Source: Prorocentrum cordatum (taxonomy: Eukaryota > Sar > Dinophyceae > Prorocentrales > Prorocentraceae). Taken from it: a stretch of DNA of 64,000 nucleotides. The DNA is taken from NCBI GenBank assembly GCA_963575745.1, contig CAUYUJ010001447.1, positions 221,458-285,457 on the forward strand, read 5' to 3'. Shown here in pieces: positions 55,011-64,000 of the stretch. Position numbers and translations under genes: made by a program. Within the stretch, counting starts at the first letter, position 1. Each line of letters begins with the position of its first letter. The notes beneath the pieces are model-generated. The model was not told the DNA's origin and ran no database searches. It saw only the letters and a list, made by a program, of their open reading frames with translations.

Positions 55011-55206
55011 CGAGCGGTGGTAGGGACCGGGAGTCGTTTGCTGGCGGTGCGTGGGGGGGGGGGGGGTCGAACCGGTAGTGACCCCCCTCCGGTTTTCGAG
55101 GGGGGGGGGGGGGTTCTCAACCGGTAGTGACCCCCCCGTTTTTTTCGGATTCCGGGGGCGGGGGGGGAGGGGTTTTCGAACCCGGTAGTGACCCCCCCCC
55201 GGTTTC

Positions 55207-55217
55207 GAGGGGGAGGG

Positions 55218-55305
<88 letters not shown>

Positions 55306-55400
55306 GGGGTAGGGAGGGGAGGGGGTTTTGCCGGGAGGGGAAGGGGGGGGGTGGGGGGGAGGGGTTCGGCAGGGGGGGGGGATTTTCGGAGGGGTGGGGG
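55207..55400. repeat. Poly-G tract
   Basis: G runs of 53 (55221-55273) and 30 (55275-55304) bases, followed by GGGGAGGGG sequence. It would be expected to form stacked G-quadruplexes. It lies inside the right arm of the inverted repeat. Confidence 0.9.
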
Positions 55401-55545
55401 GGGGGGAGACCCCCGGTTTCCGGAGGAAAAGGTTGGCAATTTTCCACAGTAAAGCGGCGGTGGATCACGCTCTCTCCTAGATCGGGATCGTCTTCCCTCG
55501 GTGGAAGCACACCGCCGATATTGGTGTTGGTGTCAACCTCTAGCC

Positions 55546-55764
55546 TGCCTCCTGCGGGCAAGCGCGCACGTTCGGCCTCCCCGCGAGGGCGCCACCCTGC
55601 GGGGCGCGCTGCCCGCAGGGGCCTCGCGCGCTGCCACTTGGCCTCGGGCAGGGTCTGCTCGTACGGCGCGCCACCTCTGCGAGCCGTCACGGGGATGGCG
55701 ACGGCGAGGCGATGCGACAGCGACATCTCTCTGGATGGGGCGCGGAGCCGAATCTATAAGAAAA
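55546..55764. other. GC-rich stretch without a supported gene
   Basis: A forward frame enters from the inverted repeat and ends near 55769. No motif. Confidence 0.35.
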
Positions 55765-56215
55765 AGTAGAGTAGGAGGAGTAGGAGTAGAGAGGAGGAGG
55801 AGGAGTAAGGAGGAGGAGGGAGGAGGATGAGGAGGAGTAGGGAGGGAGGGAGGAGGAATGAGGATGAGAGGAGGGGAATGAGTATGAGGATAGAGGATGA
55901 GGAGGGAGGAGGACGATGAGCAGGAGGAGGATTGAGGAGGAGGGGAGGCGGAGGAGGAGGTGAGGAGGAGGAGTGATGGAGGAGGGAGGAAATGGAGGAG
56001 GAGGAGGAATCATATTGTTTGATGAGTGATGCTGTGAAGGATGATGATGATGATGAGGAGGCGGAGGAGGAAGGAGGAGGAGAGGAGGGAGGAGGATGAG
56101 GAAGGAGGAGGAGGAGGAGGAGGGGGGAGTGAGGAGGAGGAGGAGGATGAGGGGCGGAGGAGGATGAGGAGGAGGAGGAAGGAGAGAAGGAGGAGGAGGA
56201 GGAGAGGAGGAGCAG
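55765..56215. repeat. GGA/GGATGA purine tract
   Basis: GGAGGA units with frequent GAT and GTAGGA variants. It is interrupted by a short AT-richer piece near 56005-56045 (CATATTGTTTGATGAG). Confidence 0.9.
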
Positions 56216-56667
56216 CAGGAGGCCCTCGCCGCCGCGCCCCCCGCTACAGCCTGTTTCGGGCCGCCGTGGTGAAGCCTTCCAACCCCCTTGTCGCGCGAGG
56301 CCCCCGCCAGCCCAAGCAGAGCAGGAGGACCTGCAGCTGGCCGTGAGGCTGGCGCCGCCTGCCTCCCCTCTCTCCTCCCCCCTCCTCCCCCTCCTCCCCC
56401 CTCCCCCTGCCCCTCCCCATGCCCTCCCTCCTCCTTCCCCCCCTCCTCCCCCCCCCCCCCTCCCCCCTCCCCTCCTCCTGTCCCCTCCCCCTCCCCCTCC
56501 CCCCCTCACACTTACACTTCAATGACGCTACTTGCTCTCGCTCTCTCTCCCGAAGACGGCCAGGGAGTCACCCGGGCCGCCCCCCTACGCGTACTGTTTT
56601 CTTTTGCGCACAGGATGCTGCCTGCCTCCCTTCCTCCCCTCTCCTCCCCCCTCCTCCCCCCCTTTCT
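56216..56667. other. GC-rich piece and C/T-rich tract
   Basis: 56216-56345 is GC-rich with coding-like words (CAGAGCAGGAGGACCTGCAG) but no closed exon. 56350-56515 is CCTCCCCCTCC-rich. The rest is mixed, with a second short C/T tract near 56630-56665. Confidence 0.4.
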
Positions 56668-56795
56668 CTATCGATCCGATTCGACCTGATTCGACACGAG
56701 TTCGACCCGAATTCGACCCGATCGATCCGACCACTCCGCTTCGATGTCGATGCCGGTCGGCCCTGTCCGATCCGATCCGATGCCGTGGATCCGAC
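56668..56795. repeat. GATTCGACCCGA words
   Basis: About eight loosely spaced copies of CGATCCGA, ATTCGACCCGA and similar, built on the palindromic words TCGA and ATCGAT. Similar in flavour to the 12-bp array at 2.8-3.6 kb but not the same unit. Confidence 0.7.
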
Positions 56796-56895
56796 GGCCC
56801 GGGTGCGGCCTATGCCTGCGCAGCGCGCTTGTGCATCCTGGCGCGGCCGATCGGGTCCGAGCTCGGCTCTGTGCCGATGCGGCCCGACCTGCTCC

Positions 56896-57062
56896 GATGT
56901 CTCGGTCGAATGCTGACTGATCCTGCCCCCCTTCAGGAGGGGGACAAAAGCACAAAGACACAACTCATCGTCAATGTCTCGATGGAATGCTGACTGGTCC
57001 TGCCCCCCTTCAGGAGGGGAGAACACACACAAAGACACAATCCACCGTCGATTCCCCAGAAC
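56896..57062. repeat. 77-bp tandem duplication with a CCCCTTCAGGAGGGG hairpin
   Basis: Two copies share TGTCTCGATGGAATGCTGAC, CTGCCCCCCTTCAGGAGGGG and ACAAAGACACAA. The hairpin CCCCC-TTCAG-GAGGGG is kept in both. Confidence 0.85.
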
Positions 57063-57600
57063 ATATGGGAACCTTTGGGCGGTGGGGGGTGGGGACGACG
57101 AAACTCCCGAACATAGGAATAAGAATGGAGCACCCTGGGATTTGTGTCCCTTTATTGATGTGTCCATGGGACCCTTCACTCTTGGATCCTGGAGGTCTTA
57201 CCCCCGCACCCATCCCATTCCCCCGTCGGCAGAATTTGCTGCCCATGCCCCCCCCCGTAATTCCGTCAGGAGGCGATGTGGACGGGGAGGCGGGGTGTAG
57301 TCTTCGCCCCAGGGCTCCGACGCCCTTCGCCATGCACTTCCAGCGGACGTGCACGCATATTCAATGATTGCCAGCTGGAGCGTCACCATCCCTTAAAACG
57401 ACGTTTGCAGTCGAGGTTGCTGAATTCGTCAACTCGGGCGGTTCGACGGCCGCCATCCGCTCCTCCGTCTCAGCCTGCGGCGCAGCCTTGCTATGGAGAT
57501 GTGCGGTGCTCGAGATTCGAGCCGTCATGCTGGTCAAACATATCCTCCCCCTTCTCCCTCTCATCCCTGCCGTTGCTTCCCCTCCCTCCTTCCTTGCCTT
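57063..57600. other. Stretch without a supported gene
   Basis: Balanced to GC-rich sequence with short frames on both strands. Nothing recognised. Confidence 0.35.
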
Positions 57601-58455
57601 GCCCCCCTCCTCCCTCCCCTCCCCTCCCCTCCCTCCTCCTCCTTCCCTTCTCCCCTCTTCCCTCCTTCCCCTGCCTCCCTCCCCTCTTCTCTCCTTCCCC
57701 TGCCCTCCTCCCTCCCCCCTCCCCCCCCCCTTCCCGCCCCTGCCCCCTGCCCTCCTCCCCTCGCTGCCGTCGGCCCCCGCCGCCGCAGCGGGGAGGGCGC
57801 CGAGGGCCCCCGCCCCCCTCCGCAGAGGGCCGCGAGCGCGCGGGCGCGGAGAGCCGCGCCCGGGCCGCCGCGGCCTCTCGCCGAGGGCGGCAGCCCGCGG
57901 CGAGGGGGGCGCCCGGCGGCAGGGCGCCCGCCGCCGCCCCCCATCGCCCCCTCCTCGTGGCCCGCGGAGGCCTCCGAGGTGGGCGGCGGCACCGTGGCCG
58001 TCGGGGAGCTCGGTGGAGACTCCCTCCTCCCTCTGCTTGCTGCCCCTCATCCCTCCCTCCTCCCCCCCCCCCATCGCCCCCTCCTCCCTCTCATTTCCCC
58101 CCCCGTCCCCCACCTGCTCCTCCCTCCCTCCCCTCCTCCCTGCCTCCCTCCCTCCCCCCCCCCCCATCGCCCCCCCTCCTGTTCGGCGGCCCTCTCCTCC
58201 CCCGGCAGGCTGGCGACCCCCCGGGGCTCCTCGGCATCGGCGGCGCGCGCCGCGCTCCTCCCCTTCGTCTCTCCTTCCCCTTCGCCCCCTCCTCCCTCCC
58301 TCACTCCCTTTCTCCTTCGCCCTCCCTACCCCCTCCCTCCCTCCCTCCCTCCCTCCCCCCTTCCCTCCCTCGTCCCTCCCTCCTCCTGGTCCCCAGCTCC
58401 CTCCCCGCCCCGCTCCTCCCGATCGGCCCCCCTGCCGGCGCCCTTGGCCAGGCAG
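57601..58455. repeat. C/T-rich tract with a possible exon island
   Basis: CCTCCCTCC-type sequence over most of its length. An island at 57790-57978 is GC-rich. It is bounded by CCGCCGCCGCAG on the left and GAG|GTGGGC on the right, so it could be a 189-bp exon. Its frame is ambiguous (Arg/Ala-rich in all phases). A further CCCCCGGCAG at 58198-58207 may be another acceptor. Confidence 0.4.
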
Positions 58456-58531
58456 ATGATCGCAGAGCTCCTGCCGCAGTTCCAGGGCGTCCTCGCCGAG
58501 GAGCGGGGGCCCGCGTCCCTGCCCAGGGCGG
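58456..58531 (+). CDS. Putative short exon, unrecognised protein
   Basis: The frame begins at ATG after GGCCAGGCAG and reads MIAELLPQFQGVLAEERGPA, then SLPRAG, ending at GCGG|GTGGGGAG, a good donor. Codons end mainly in C or G. It is 76 bases, so the exon would be phase 1. Neighbouring exons cannot be fixed. Confidence 0.35.
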
Positions 58532-58679
58532 GTGGGGAGGCGGGAGCGGGAGGAGGAGCAGTGAGGAGGCGAAGAGGGGTACTCAGGAGGGGAAGCACAC
58601 GCAGCCACAAGCAGTCGCCGATTTCCAGGTAAGATGTAGGACGGTATGGGAGTGTGCATGTATGTATGGATGGATGGAT

Positions 58680-58835
58680 CGCCAGATGTATTCAGAATTC
58701 TGATGATGAGGATGAGGATGAGGATGCCGACTCTGAGGATGATGATAATGAGGATGCTGCTGATGCTGCTGCTGCTGCTGCTGATGATGCTCATGCTGAT
58801 GCTGATGCTAATGATGCTGTTGTCGATGATGATCC

Positions 58836-58891
<56 letters not shown>

Positions 58892-59240
58892 GTGGTGATG
58901 ATGATGATGATGATGCTGATGATGTGATGGTGGTGATGATTGTGGTGGTTATGGTGGTCGTGGTGGTGATGGTGGCGATGACTACGATGAGGTTGATGAT
59001 GCTGATTGTGATGATGATGCCAATGTCGTTGACGACTACGATGATGATGCTGATTCTGCTGATGATGATGGTGGTGGTGGTGGAAACGACTATGATGGTG
59101 ATGGTGGTGATGGTAATGATGGTGATGCTGCCGCTGATGATGATGCTGATAAGGATTCTGATTATGATTATGATTATGATGATGGGGTGATGATGATGCT
59201 GATGATGAGGCTGCTGATGGTGATGATGATGCTCAGGATT
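58680..59240. repeat. GAT trinucleotide array
   Basis: GAT/ATG units with GCT, GGT and GTT variants. The purest part is 58835-58895. Frames through it are poly-Met or poly-Asp artefacts. From 59241 to 59440 there is unremarkable sequence. Confidence 0.95.
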
Positions 59241-59538
59241 AACATGTTGAGCTGCCAGCTTCCACTTCTGAACACTTGTTATCCGTAAGGGCTTCACCCC
59301 CTGCCGCCGGCTCCCTCTCTATTATAGTGGGTTTTCATAACAGAGTCGCGTCGGTGCGTCTTGGCGCTGCCTTGGCGCATCTGAGAACAGCATGCGGGGG
59401 CGGATAGGAGTCATCAGCGCATATTGAAACGTTGGTGTTACCGAAGACGCCTACGGCGAATCACCGCCGCCACCTGCCTTTGTGGAAGCGCCTATGTGGC
59501 CGAACGTTGAGGCCAGACTTGCCAAGCTATCGGACCAT

Positions 59539-59577
59539 GTGTTCCCCGAATCGGTTTGGAAAGCCTTCGGGGAACAC
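59539..59577. other. Conserved hairpin of the higher-order repeat
   Basis: GTGTTCCCCGAA and TTCGGGGAACAC are perfect 12-bp complements around the 15-base loop TCGGTTTGGAAAGCC. The same hairpin is at 61383-61421 (perfect) and 60571-60609 (one mismatch). The loop is identical in all three. Confidence 0.9.
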
Positions 59578-60437
59578 GTGGGCATCTTGAAGGTCATCTT
59601 GGCCGCCTGGAGGCCATTTCGGCGATCTGTGGGGGCTCTTGGGCCGTCTCGGGCCGTCGGAAGGCCGAGCAGAAGCAAATGTCAAAATCAGTGAAAAACC
59701 TAAGGAAAATCAATATTTGGGGCCTCTTCTGGTCTTCCTGGAGGCCCTCTTGGGGGCCTCTTGGGCCGTCTTGGGACAGCTTCGAGCCAATTTCGGCCAT
59801 CTTGGTGGGTTCCTGGCACGTCTGACACCGTCGGGAGCCGTCTTGGGGGCCTTTCTGGGCCAACTTGGGGCCCTTGTGGGGCGCTTCGGGGCCGTCTTGG
59901 AGGCCATCTTGGGCGTCTTGGAGGCCATCTTGGACGTGTTGGAAGCCACTTGGGCCGTCATGGGGCCCTTTTGGGGGCCTCTTGGGCGATCTTGGGGGCC
60001 TCTTAGGCCGTCTTGGGCCGTCGGAAAGCCGAAAAGGCGCAAATGCCCAAATCCTCCAATTACCTAAGGAAAATCTGCCCTCGGGCCTTCCTGGAGGTCG
60101 TCTTGGAGGGCTCTTGGGCCGTCTTGGAGGCCTCTTGCGGGCCTGTTGGGCCGTCGTAGACCATCTTGAGGCCATCTTGGGCCTTCTTGGAGGCATCTGG
60201 GGGCCATCTTAGCCGTCTCGGAGGCCATCTTGGGCCGTCTTGGAGACGTCTTGGAGACCATCCTGGGCCATCTTGGCCGTCTTGGACGCCATCTTGGGCC
60301 AACTGGAGGAAACAGAGGTACGACGGGCGCGTTTTGAGATCCTTTCCGGGTGGCCGGCGGGGCGGGCCGAAGCCCCGGGGGGAGTTCTTTTGGAAAAAGA
60401 ACCAAAACCAAACGCCACATAATCTGGCACGCCGGGC

Positions 60438-60462
60438 ACCCCTTTGATATATCAAAAGGGGG
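60438..60462. other. 25-bp near-palindrome
   Basis: ACCCCTTTGATATATCAAAA followed by GGGGG. It is self-complementary apart from one extra A, centred on ATAT. Just before it (60388-60406) is GTTCTTTTGGAAAAAGAAC, an 8-bp-arm hairpin. Both are present only in the first-to-second unit junction of the higher-order repeat. Confidence 0.8.
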
Positions 60463-62329
60463 CGGCGGATCTAAGACGCCTACGGCGAATCATCGCCGCC
60501 CCCTGCCTTTGTGGAAGCGCCTATGTGGCTGAACGTTGAGTCCAGACCTGCCAAGCCATCGGACCATCATGTGTTCCCCGAGTCGGTTTGGAAAGCCTTC
60601 GGGGAACACGTGGGCGTCTTGAAGGTCATCGTGGCCGTCTTGATGGCCTCTTGGGCTCTTGGGCGATCTTTCGGCGATCTGTGGGGGCTCTTGGGCCGTC
60701 TCGGGCCGTCGGAAGGCCGAAAAGAAGGAAATGTCAAAATCAGTCAAAAACCTAAGGAACATCAATGTTTTTGGCCTCTTCTTGCCTTCCTGGAGGCCCT
60801 CTTGGGGGCCTCTTGGGCTCTTTTGGGCCAGCTTCGAGCCAACTTCGGCCATCTTGGTGGGTTCCTGGCACGTCTGACGCCGTCGGGAGCCGTCTTGGGG
60901 CGCTTCGGGGCCGTCTTGGAGGCCATCTTGGGCGTCTTGGAGGCCATCTTGGGCGTGTTGGAGGCCTCTTGGGCCGTCTTGGGGCCTCTCTGGGGGCCAT
61001 CTTGGAGGCCACTTGGGCCGTCATGGGGGCCCTCTTGGGGGCCTCTTGGGCGATCTTGGGGGCCTCTTGGGCCGTCTTGAGCCGTCGGAATGCCGAGAAG
61101 AAGCACATTCCGACATCCTTCAAAAATCTACGGAAAATCAATGATTTTGGCCTCTTCGGGCCCTCCTGGAGGACCTCTTGGAGGCCTCTTGGGCCGTCTG
61201 GGAGGCCTCTGGGGGGCCTCGTGGGCCGTCTTGGGCCGCCTTGGACTCTCTGAGGCCGTCTTGGAGGCCGTCTTGGACCATCTTGGGCGGACTTGGAAGC
61301 CATCTGCGGCCGTCTTGGAGGTCATCCTGGCCGTCTTGTGTGGCCGAACGTTGAGGCCAGACCTGTCAAGCCATCGGACCATGTGTTCCCCGAATCGGTT
61401 TGGAAAGCCTTCGGGGAACACCTGGGCGTCTTGAAGGTCATCTTGGCCGCCTTGGAGGCCTCTTGGGCGATCTTTCGGCGATCTGTGGGGGCTCTTGGGC
61501 CGTCTCGGGCCGTCGGAAGGCCGAAAAGAAGGACATGTCAAAATCCGTCAAAAACCTAAGGAACATCAATGTTTTTGGCCTCTTCTGGCCTTCCTGGAGG
61601 CCCTCTTGGGGGCCTCTTGGGCCCTGTTGGGCCAGCTTCGAGCCAACTTCTGGGTTTCTGGCACGTCTGACGCCGTCGGGAGCCGTCTTGGGGGCCTTTC
61701 TGGGCCAACGGGGGGCCCTCTTGGGGCGCTTCGGGGCCGTCTTGGAGGCCATCTTGGGCGTCTTGGAGGCCATCTTGGGCGTGTTGGAGGCCTCTTGGGC
61801 CATCTTGGGGCCCTCTGGGGGCCATCTTGGAGGCCACTTGGGCCGTCGTGGGGCTCTCTTGGGAGCCTCTTTGGCGATCTTGGGGGCCTCTTGGGCCGTC
61901 TTGAGCCGTCGGAATGCCGAGAAGAAGCACATTCCGACATCCTTCAAAAATCTACGGAAAATCAATGATTTTGGCCTCTTCGGACCCTCCTGCAGGGATG
62001 ACCTCTTGGAGGCCTCTTGGGCCGTCTGGGAGGCCTCTGGGGGCCTCTTGGCCCGTTTGGGACCCTCTTGGACTCTCTTGGACCGTCTTGGAGGCCGCCT
62101 TGGACCATCTTGGGCGGACTTGGAGGCCATCTTGGACCATCTTGGAGGCCATCTTGGGCCGTCTTGGCCATCTTGGAGGCCATCTTGGAGCCGTCTTGGG
62201 CAGAAAATTGGGGAATGAGGTCCGTGGAACCCCTACTGGGACACAACACATGTAAACATGTTGGTTGACGTTTTGCGTGCCCGCTCGAGGATGGCGCGCC
62301 CCCCCGCGCCACCCCCGCGCCAAAACATC

Positions 62330-62401
62330 GAGGATGTCTCGAGCGAAACGCTTGTTTTGCAAAACTTGATTGGTCTGGGCGCCCCAGCAAGCCCCAGGAG
62401 G
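62330..62401. repeat. Dispersed GAGGATGTCTC motif, second copy
   Basis: GAGGATGTCTCGAGCGAAAC followed by GCTTGTTTT resembles 22855-22883 at all but four positions. Flanks differ, so only this core is shared. Confidence 0.5.
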
Positions 62402-62706
62402 CGCTTCGAGCGCGGACCACGTGTAATTTGCGAGGGATCGCGGCCCTCGGAGCGCGGGCGCAGCGTAATTTACGAGGGGTCGGGGCCTTGGGAGCTCGGA
62501 CGCAATGTAATTTACGATGGATCGTAGCCCTTGGAGCGCGGGCGCAGCGTAAAATATGGTGGATGGGGGCCCTGGTGGCTCGGACGCAGCGTGATTTACG
62601 AGGGATCGTGGCCCTGGGAGCGCGGACGCAGCGTAATTTACAAGGGGTCGGGGCCCTGGGAGCGCGACCCCAATGTAATTTGCGAGGGATCGTTGCCCTG
62701 GGAGCG
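62402..62706. repeat. About 55-bp tandem repeat (GTAATTTACGAGGG type)
   Basis: Five to six units, each with GAGCGCGGGCGCAGCGTAAT, TTACGAGGG, and GGCCCTGGGA. Units alternate between GGGTCGGGG and GGATCGTGG forms. Confidence 0.85.
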
Positions 62707-63480
62707 CGTCCCGTGGCACATCCATTGGCACGTTCCGTAGCGCGTCCCCTCGGCACGTCCCGCGGTGCGTCCCCGTGGCACGTCCCCTGGCACGTCGCCT
62801 GGCGCGTCCCTTGGGACGTTCCGCGGCGCGTCCTCCTGGCATGTTCCCTTGTCAATTAGTTCTGGGGGCAGCTACTATGTGCTGAGGCAGCTCGAGCTTA
62901 AGATCCAGATCAGTTCGGTCAGGACTCGGACGCAAAGGAGGACTCGATCCACAACGCTATAGAGCACAATCGCGGCATGGCACATCGCAATTCAGCACGG
63001 CCCAGCACAGCACAGCCCTCGGCACGGTACATCAAGATCGATACTCTCAGCATTGCAACCTGGCACGTTCCGCGGCGCGTCCCGTGGCGAGTCCCCCTGG
63101 CACGTCGCGCGGCGCGTCCCTTGGCACGTCCCGTGGCACGTCCATTGGCACGTTCCGTAGCGCGTCCCCTCGGCACGTCCCGCGGTGCGTCCCCGTGGCA
63201 CGTCCCCTGGCACGTCGCCTGGCGCGTCCCTTGGGACGTTCCGCGGCGCGTCCTCCTGGCATGTTCCCCTGTCAATTAGTTCTGGGGGCAGCTACTATGT
63301 GCTGAGGCAGCTCGAGCTTAAGATCCAGATCAGTTCGGTCAGGACTCGGATGCAAAGGAGGACTCGATCCACAACGCTATAGAGCACAATCGCGGCATGG
63401 CACATCGCAATTCAGCACTGCGCAGCACAGCACAGCCCCCAGCACAGTACAGCAAGACCGATTTTTCAGCATTGCATCTG
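62707..63480. repeat. 420-bp tandem duplication with GGCACGTCCC words
   Basis: Copy 1 starts at 62707 and copy 2 at 63127, at an offset of 420. The first 150 bases are GCACGTCCCNTGG-type words. The rest is unique-looking (GTCAATTAGTTCTGGGGGCA, GCTCGAGCTTAAGATCCAG) and nearly identical in both. A 65-codon frame is kept in both copies, but it starts with no ATG and spans the repeat words, so I do not call a gene. Confidence 0.9.
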
Positions 63481-63671
63481 CCCGTCGCCCAACCAGGTGC
63501 CGTTGCAACGTGGCCATGCTTTGCATGTCTATATTCCTTTCCGGGTTCGTGGGTCGATCGTGTTCAGCGTTCGTGGTTTATTCGTTTGTATTATTGATAG
63601 CCCAGCGATGAGCTGGACCAGGGCAGTCTGGGATTCATTTTGCTGCTCGCGGCTGTGTTCTGTTCTTCCAG

Positions 63672-64000
63672 ATGCGCGGGGCAGTGGCCGCTCGTCGGCT
63701 CGAGAGCCGCTTGTCGGCGGGGGGCCATGCCTGCGCCATGGGCGCCTACGGCCTCTTCGACTTCGACGAGGCGCTCGACGCCGAGGCCCCCCCGCGCCGT
63801 TCCTCGGGGCCCCGAGCCCCTCCGCCTGCTCTCCCCGTCATCCTTCCCTCGTTCCCCTTTCCTTTCTTCTTTTTGCCTCCTCCTCCTCCTCTACAGTCCT
63901 CGTCTGGATTCCCTTCGAATTGTCCGCCGTCGGGCGGTGCTTCGGGGTCTTGTGGTCTCGTCGCCATGCTGGATCCCCCTCGCTTGCGCTGGGCATTGGC
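63672..64000 (+). CDS. 5' or internal exon of an unrecognised gene, running off the window
   Basis: TGTGTTCTGTTCTTCCAG is a strong 3' splice site ending at 63671. The next base starts MRGAVAARRLESRLSAGGHA, and the frame includes MGAYGLFDFDEALDAEAPP with strongly C/G-ending codons (GGC CTC TTC GAC TTC GAC). The frame stays open to 64000. A second acceptor-like CTCCTCCTCCTCTACAG ends at 63896 after a long pyrimidine tract. The stretch from about 63800 to 63896 may therefore be an intron, with SSSGFPSNCPPSGG resuming in the next exon. No family recognised. Confidence 0.5.
   Translation, partial: MRGAVAARRLESRLSAGGHACAMGAYGLFDFDEALDAEAPPRRSSGPRAPPPALPVILPSFPFPFFFLPPPPPLQSSSGFPSNCPPSGGASGSCGLVAMLDPPRLRWAL

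Larger units (their letters stand above)
54100..55545. mobile_element. 1.45-kb inverted-repeat (foldback) element with minisatellite centre
   Basis: The left arm (about 54105-54430) and right arm (about 55065-55545) match in opposite orientation. ACCAACACCAACATC on the left pairs with GATATTGGTGTTGGTGT on the right. GAGCGTGTTCTACCGC pairs with GTGGATCACGCTCTC. GTCACTACCGGTTCGAACCC occurs three times on the left and in reverse near 55065-55200. The centre (54470-55010) is a GGGACAGTGG minisatellite. No protein is recognised. It could be a foldback transposon or a large palindrome made by inverted duplication. Confidence 0.7.
59444..62215. repeat. Higher-order repeat: hairpin head plus TCTTGG arrays (copy 7)
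   Basis: Heads containing TGTGGCCGAACGTTGAGGCC start at 59495, 60524 (one substitution) and 61339. Each is followed by a hairpin and TCTTGG arrays. Two alternating A-rich spacers punctuate the arrays. Type one contains AATGTCAAAATC and AACCTAAGGAA (59680, 60730, 61530). Type two contains CACATTCCGACATCCTTC and CTACGGAAAATC (61100, 61920). The unit is about 815-1030 bases. No protein is supported; frames are Trp/Gly/Leu- or Arg/Pro-rich artefacts. Confidence 0.9.

Noticed and set aside
63185-63382. Duplicated 65-codon gene with its partner at 62765
   Set aside because: Neither copy begins with ATG and the duplicates are too similar to show constraint.

Overview
The window looks like nuclear DNA of a dinoflagellate, probably a large-genome, repeat-rich species such as a Prorocentrum relative (inference). 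Four things point there. The sequence is mostly GC-rich. Coding stretches prefer C or G at the third codon position. Reconstructed introns include a possible GC-AG one. A degenerate copy of the dinoflagellate spliced leader sits just upstream of one intronless gene (7011-7032). One 100-N assembly gap is present (3922-4021). No rRNA, tRNA, CRISPR array or bacterial operon was recognised.

Left part (1-17.4 kb): simple repeats and minisatellites (GTC, CTC, GGA, GAT, a 12-bp TCGATCTCAC type and a CAGCCT type) surround two intronless genes. The first is a pogo/Tigger-like DDE transposase (7044-9272) whose second catalytic Asp appears to be replaced by Gly. The second encodes an unrecognised zinc-ribbon-like protein (10967-12154), which may belong to the thymine-hypermodification/5-hmdU enzyme group. 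From 12.2 to 17.2 kb there are 146-bp tandem repeats and a 1348-bp tandem duplication.

Middle part (17.4-37.8 kb): a gene reconstructed here as four exons (17430-21584, 1166 residues, function unknown) abuts a short element with inverted ends. That element is followed by a Cys-pair ORF (21769-22256). Next come an 865-bp direct duplication, a 12-bp GTTGTCCCGATG array, and a roughly 12-kb satellite of 51-bp units (25.6-37.8 kb). Each satellite unit carries a sequence resembling a 3' splice site, and the array is itself duplicated at a scale of about 5 kb.

Right part (37.8-64 kb): decayed coding fragments lie among CTC/GGA tracts. They comprise a broken ORF at 38.8-39.8 kb, a non-LTR reverse transcriptase pseudogene at 45.2-45.8 kb, a Cys-motif pseudogene at 47.3-48.4 kb, an Stc1-like zinc exon at 50.8-51.1 kb and several short exons. 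Several non-autonomous elements are visible. They are a 160-bp MITE with an 8-bp target duplication (48903-49062), two related foldback elements (43248-43408 and 44881-45044), and a 1.45-kb inverted repeat (54.1-55.5 kb). A higher-order repeat containing a conserved hairpin lies at 59.4-62.2 kb. A gene with a clear acceptor site and dinoflagellate codon use begins at 63672 and runs off the right edge.

The genes show no common pathway. The unifying theme is mobile elements and repeats, several of which touch coding ends or look like splice sites.
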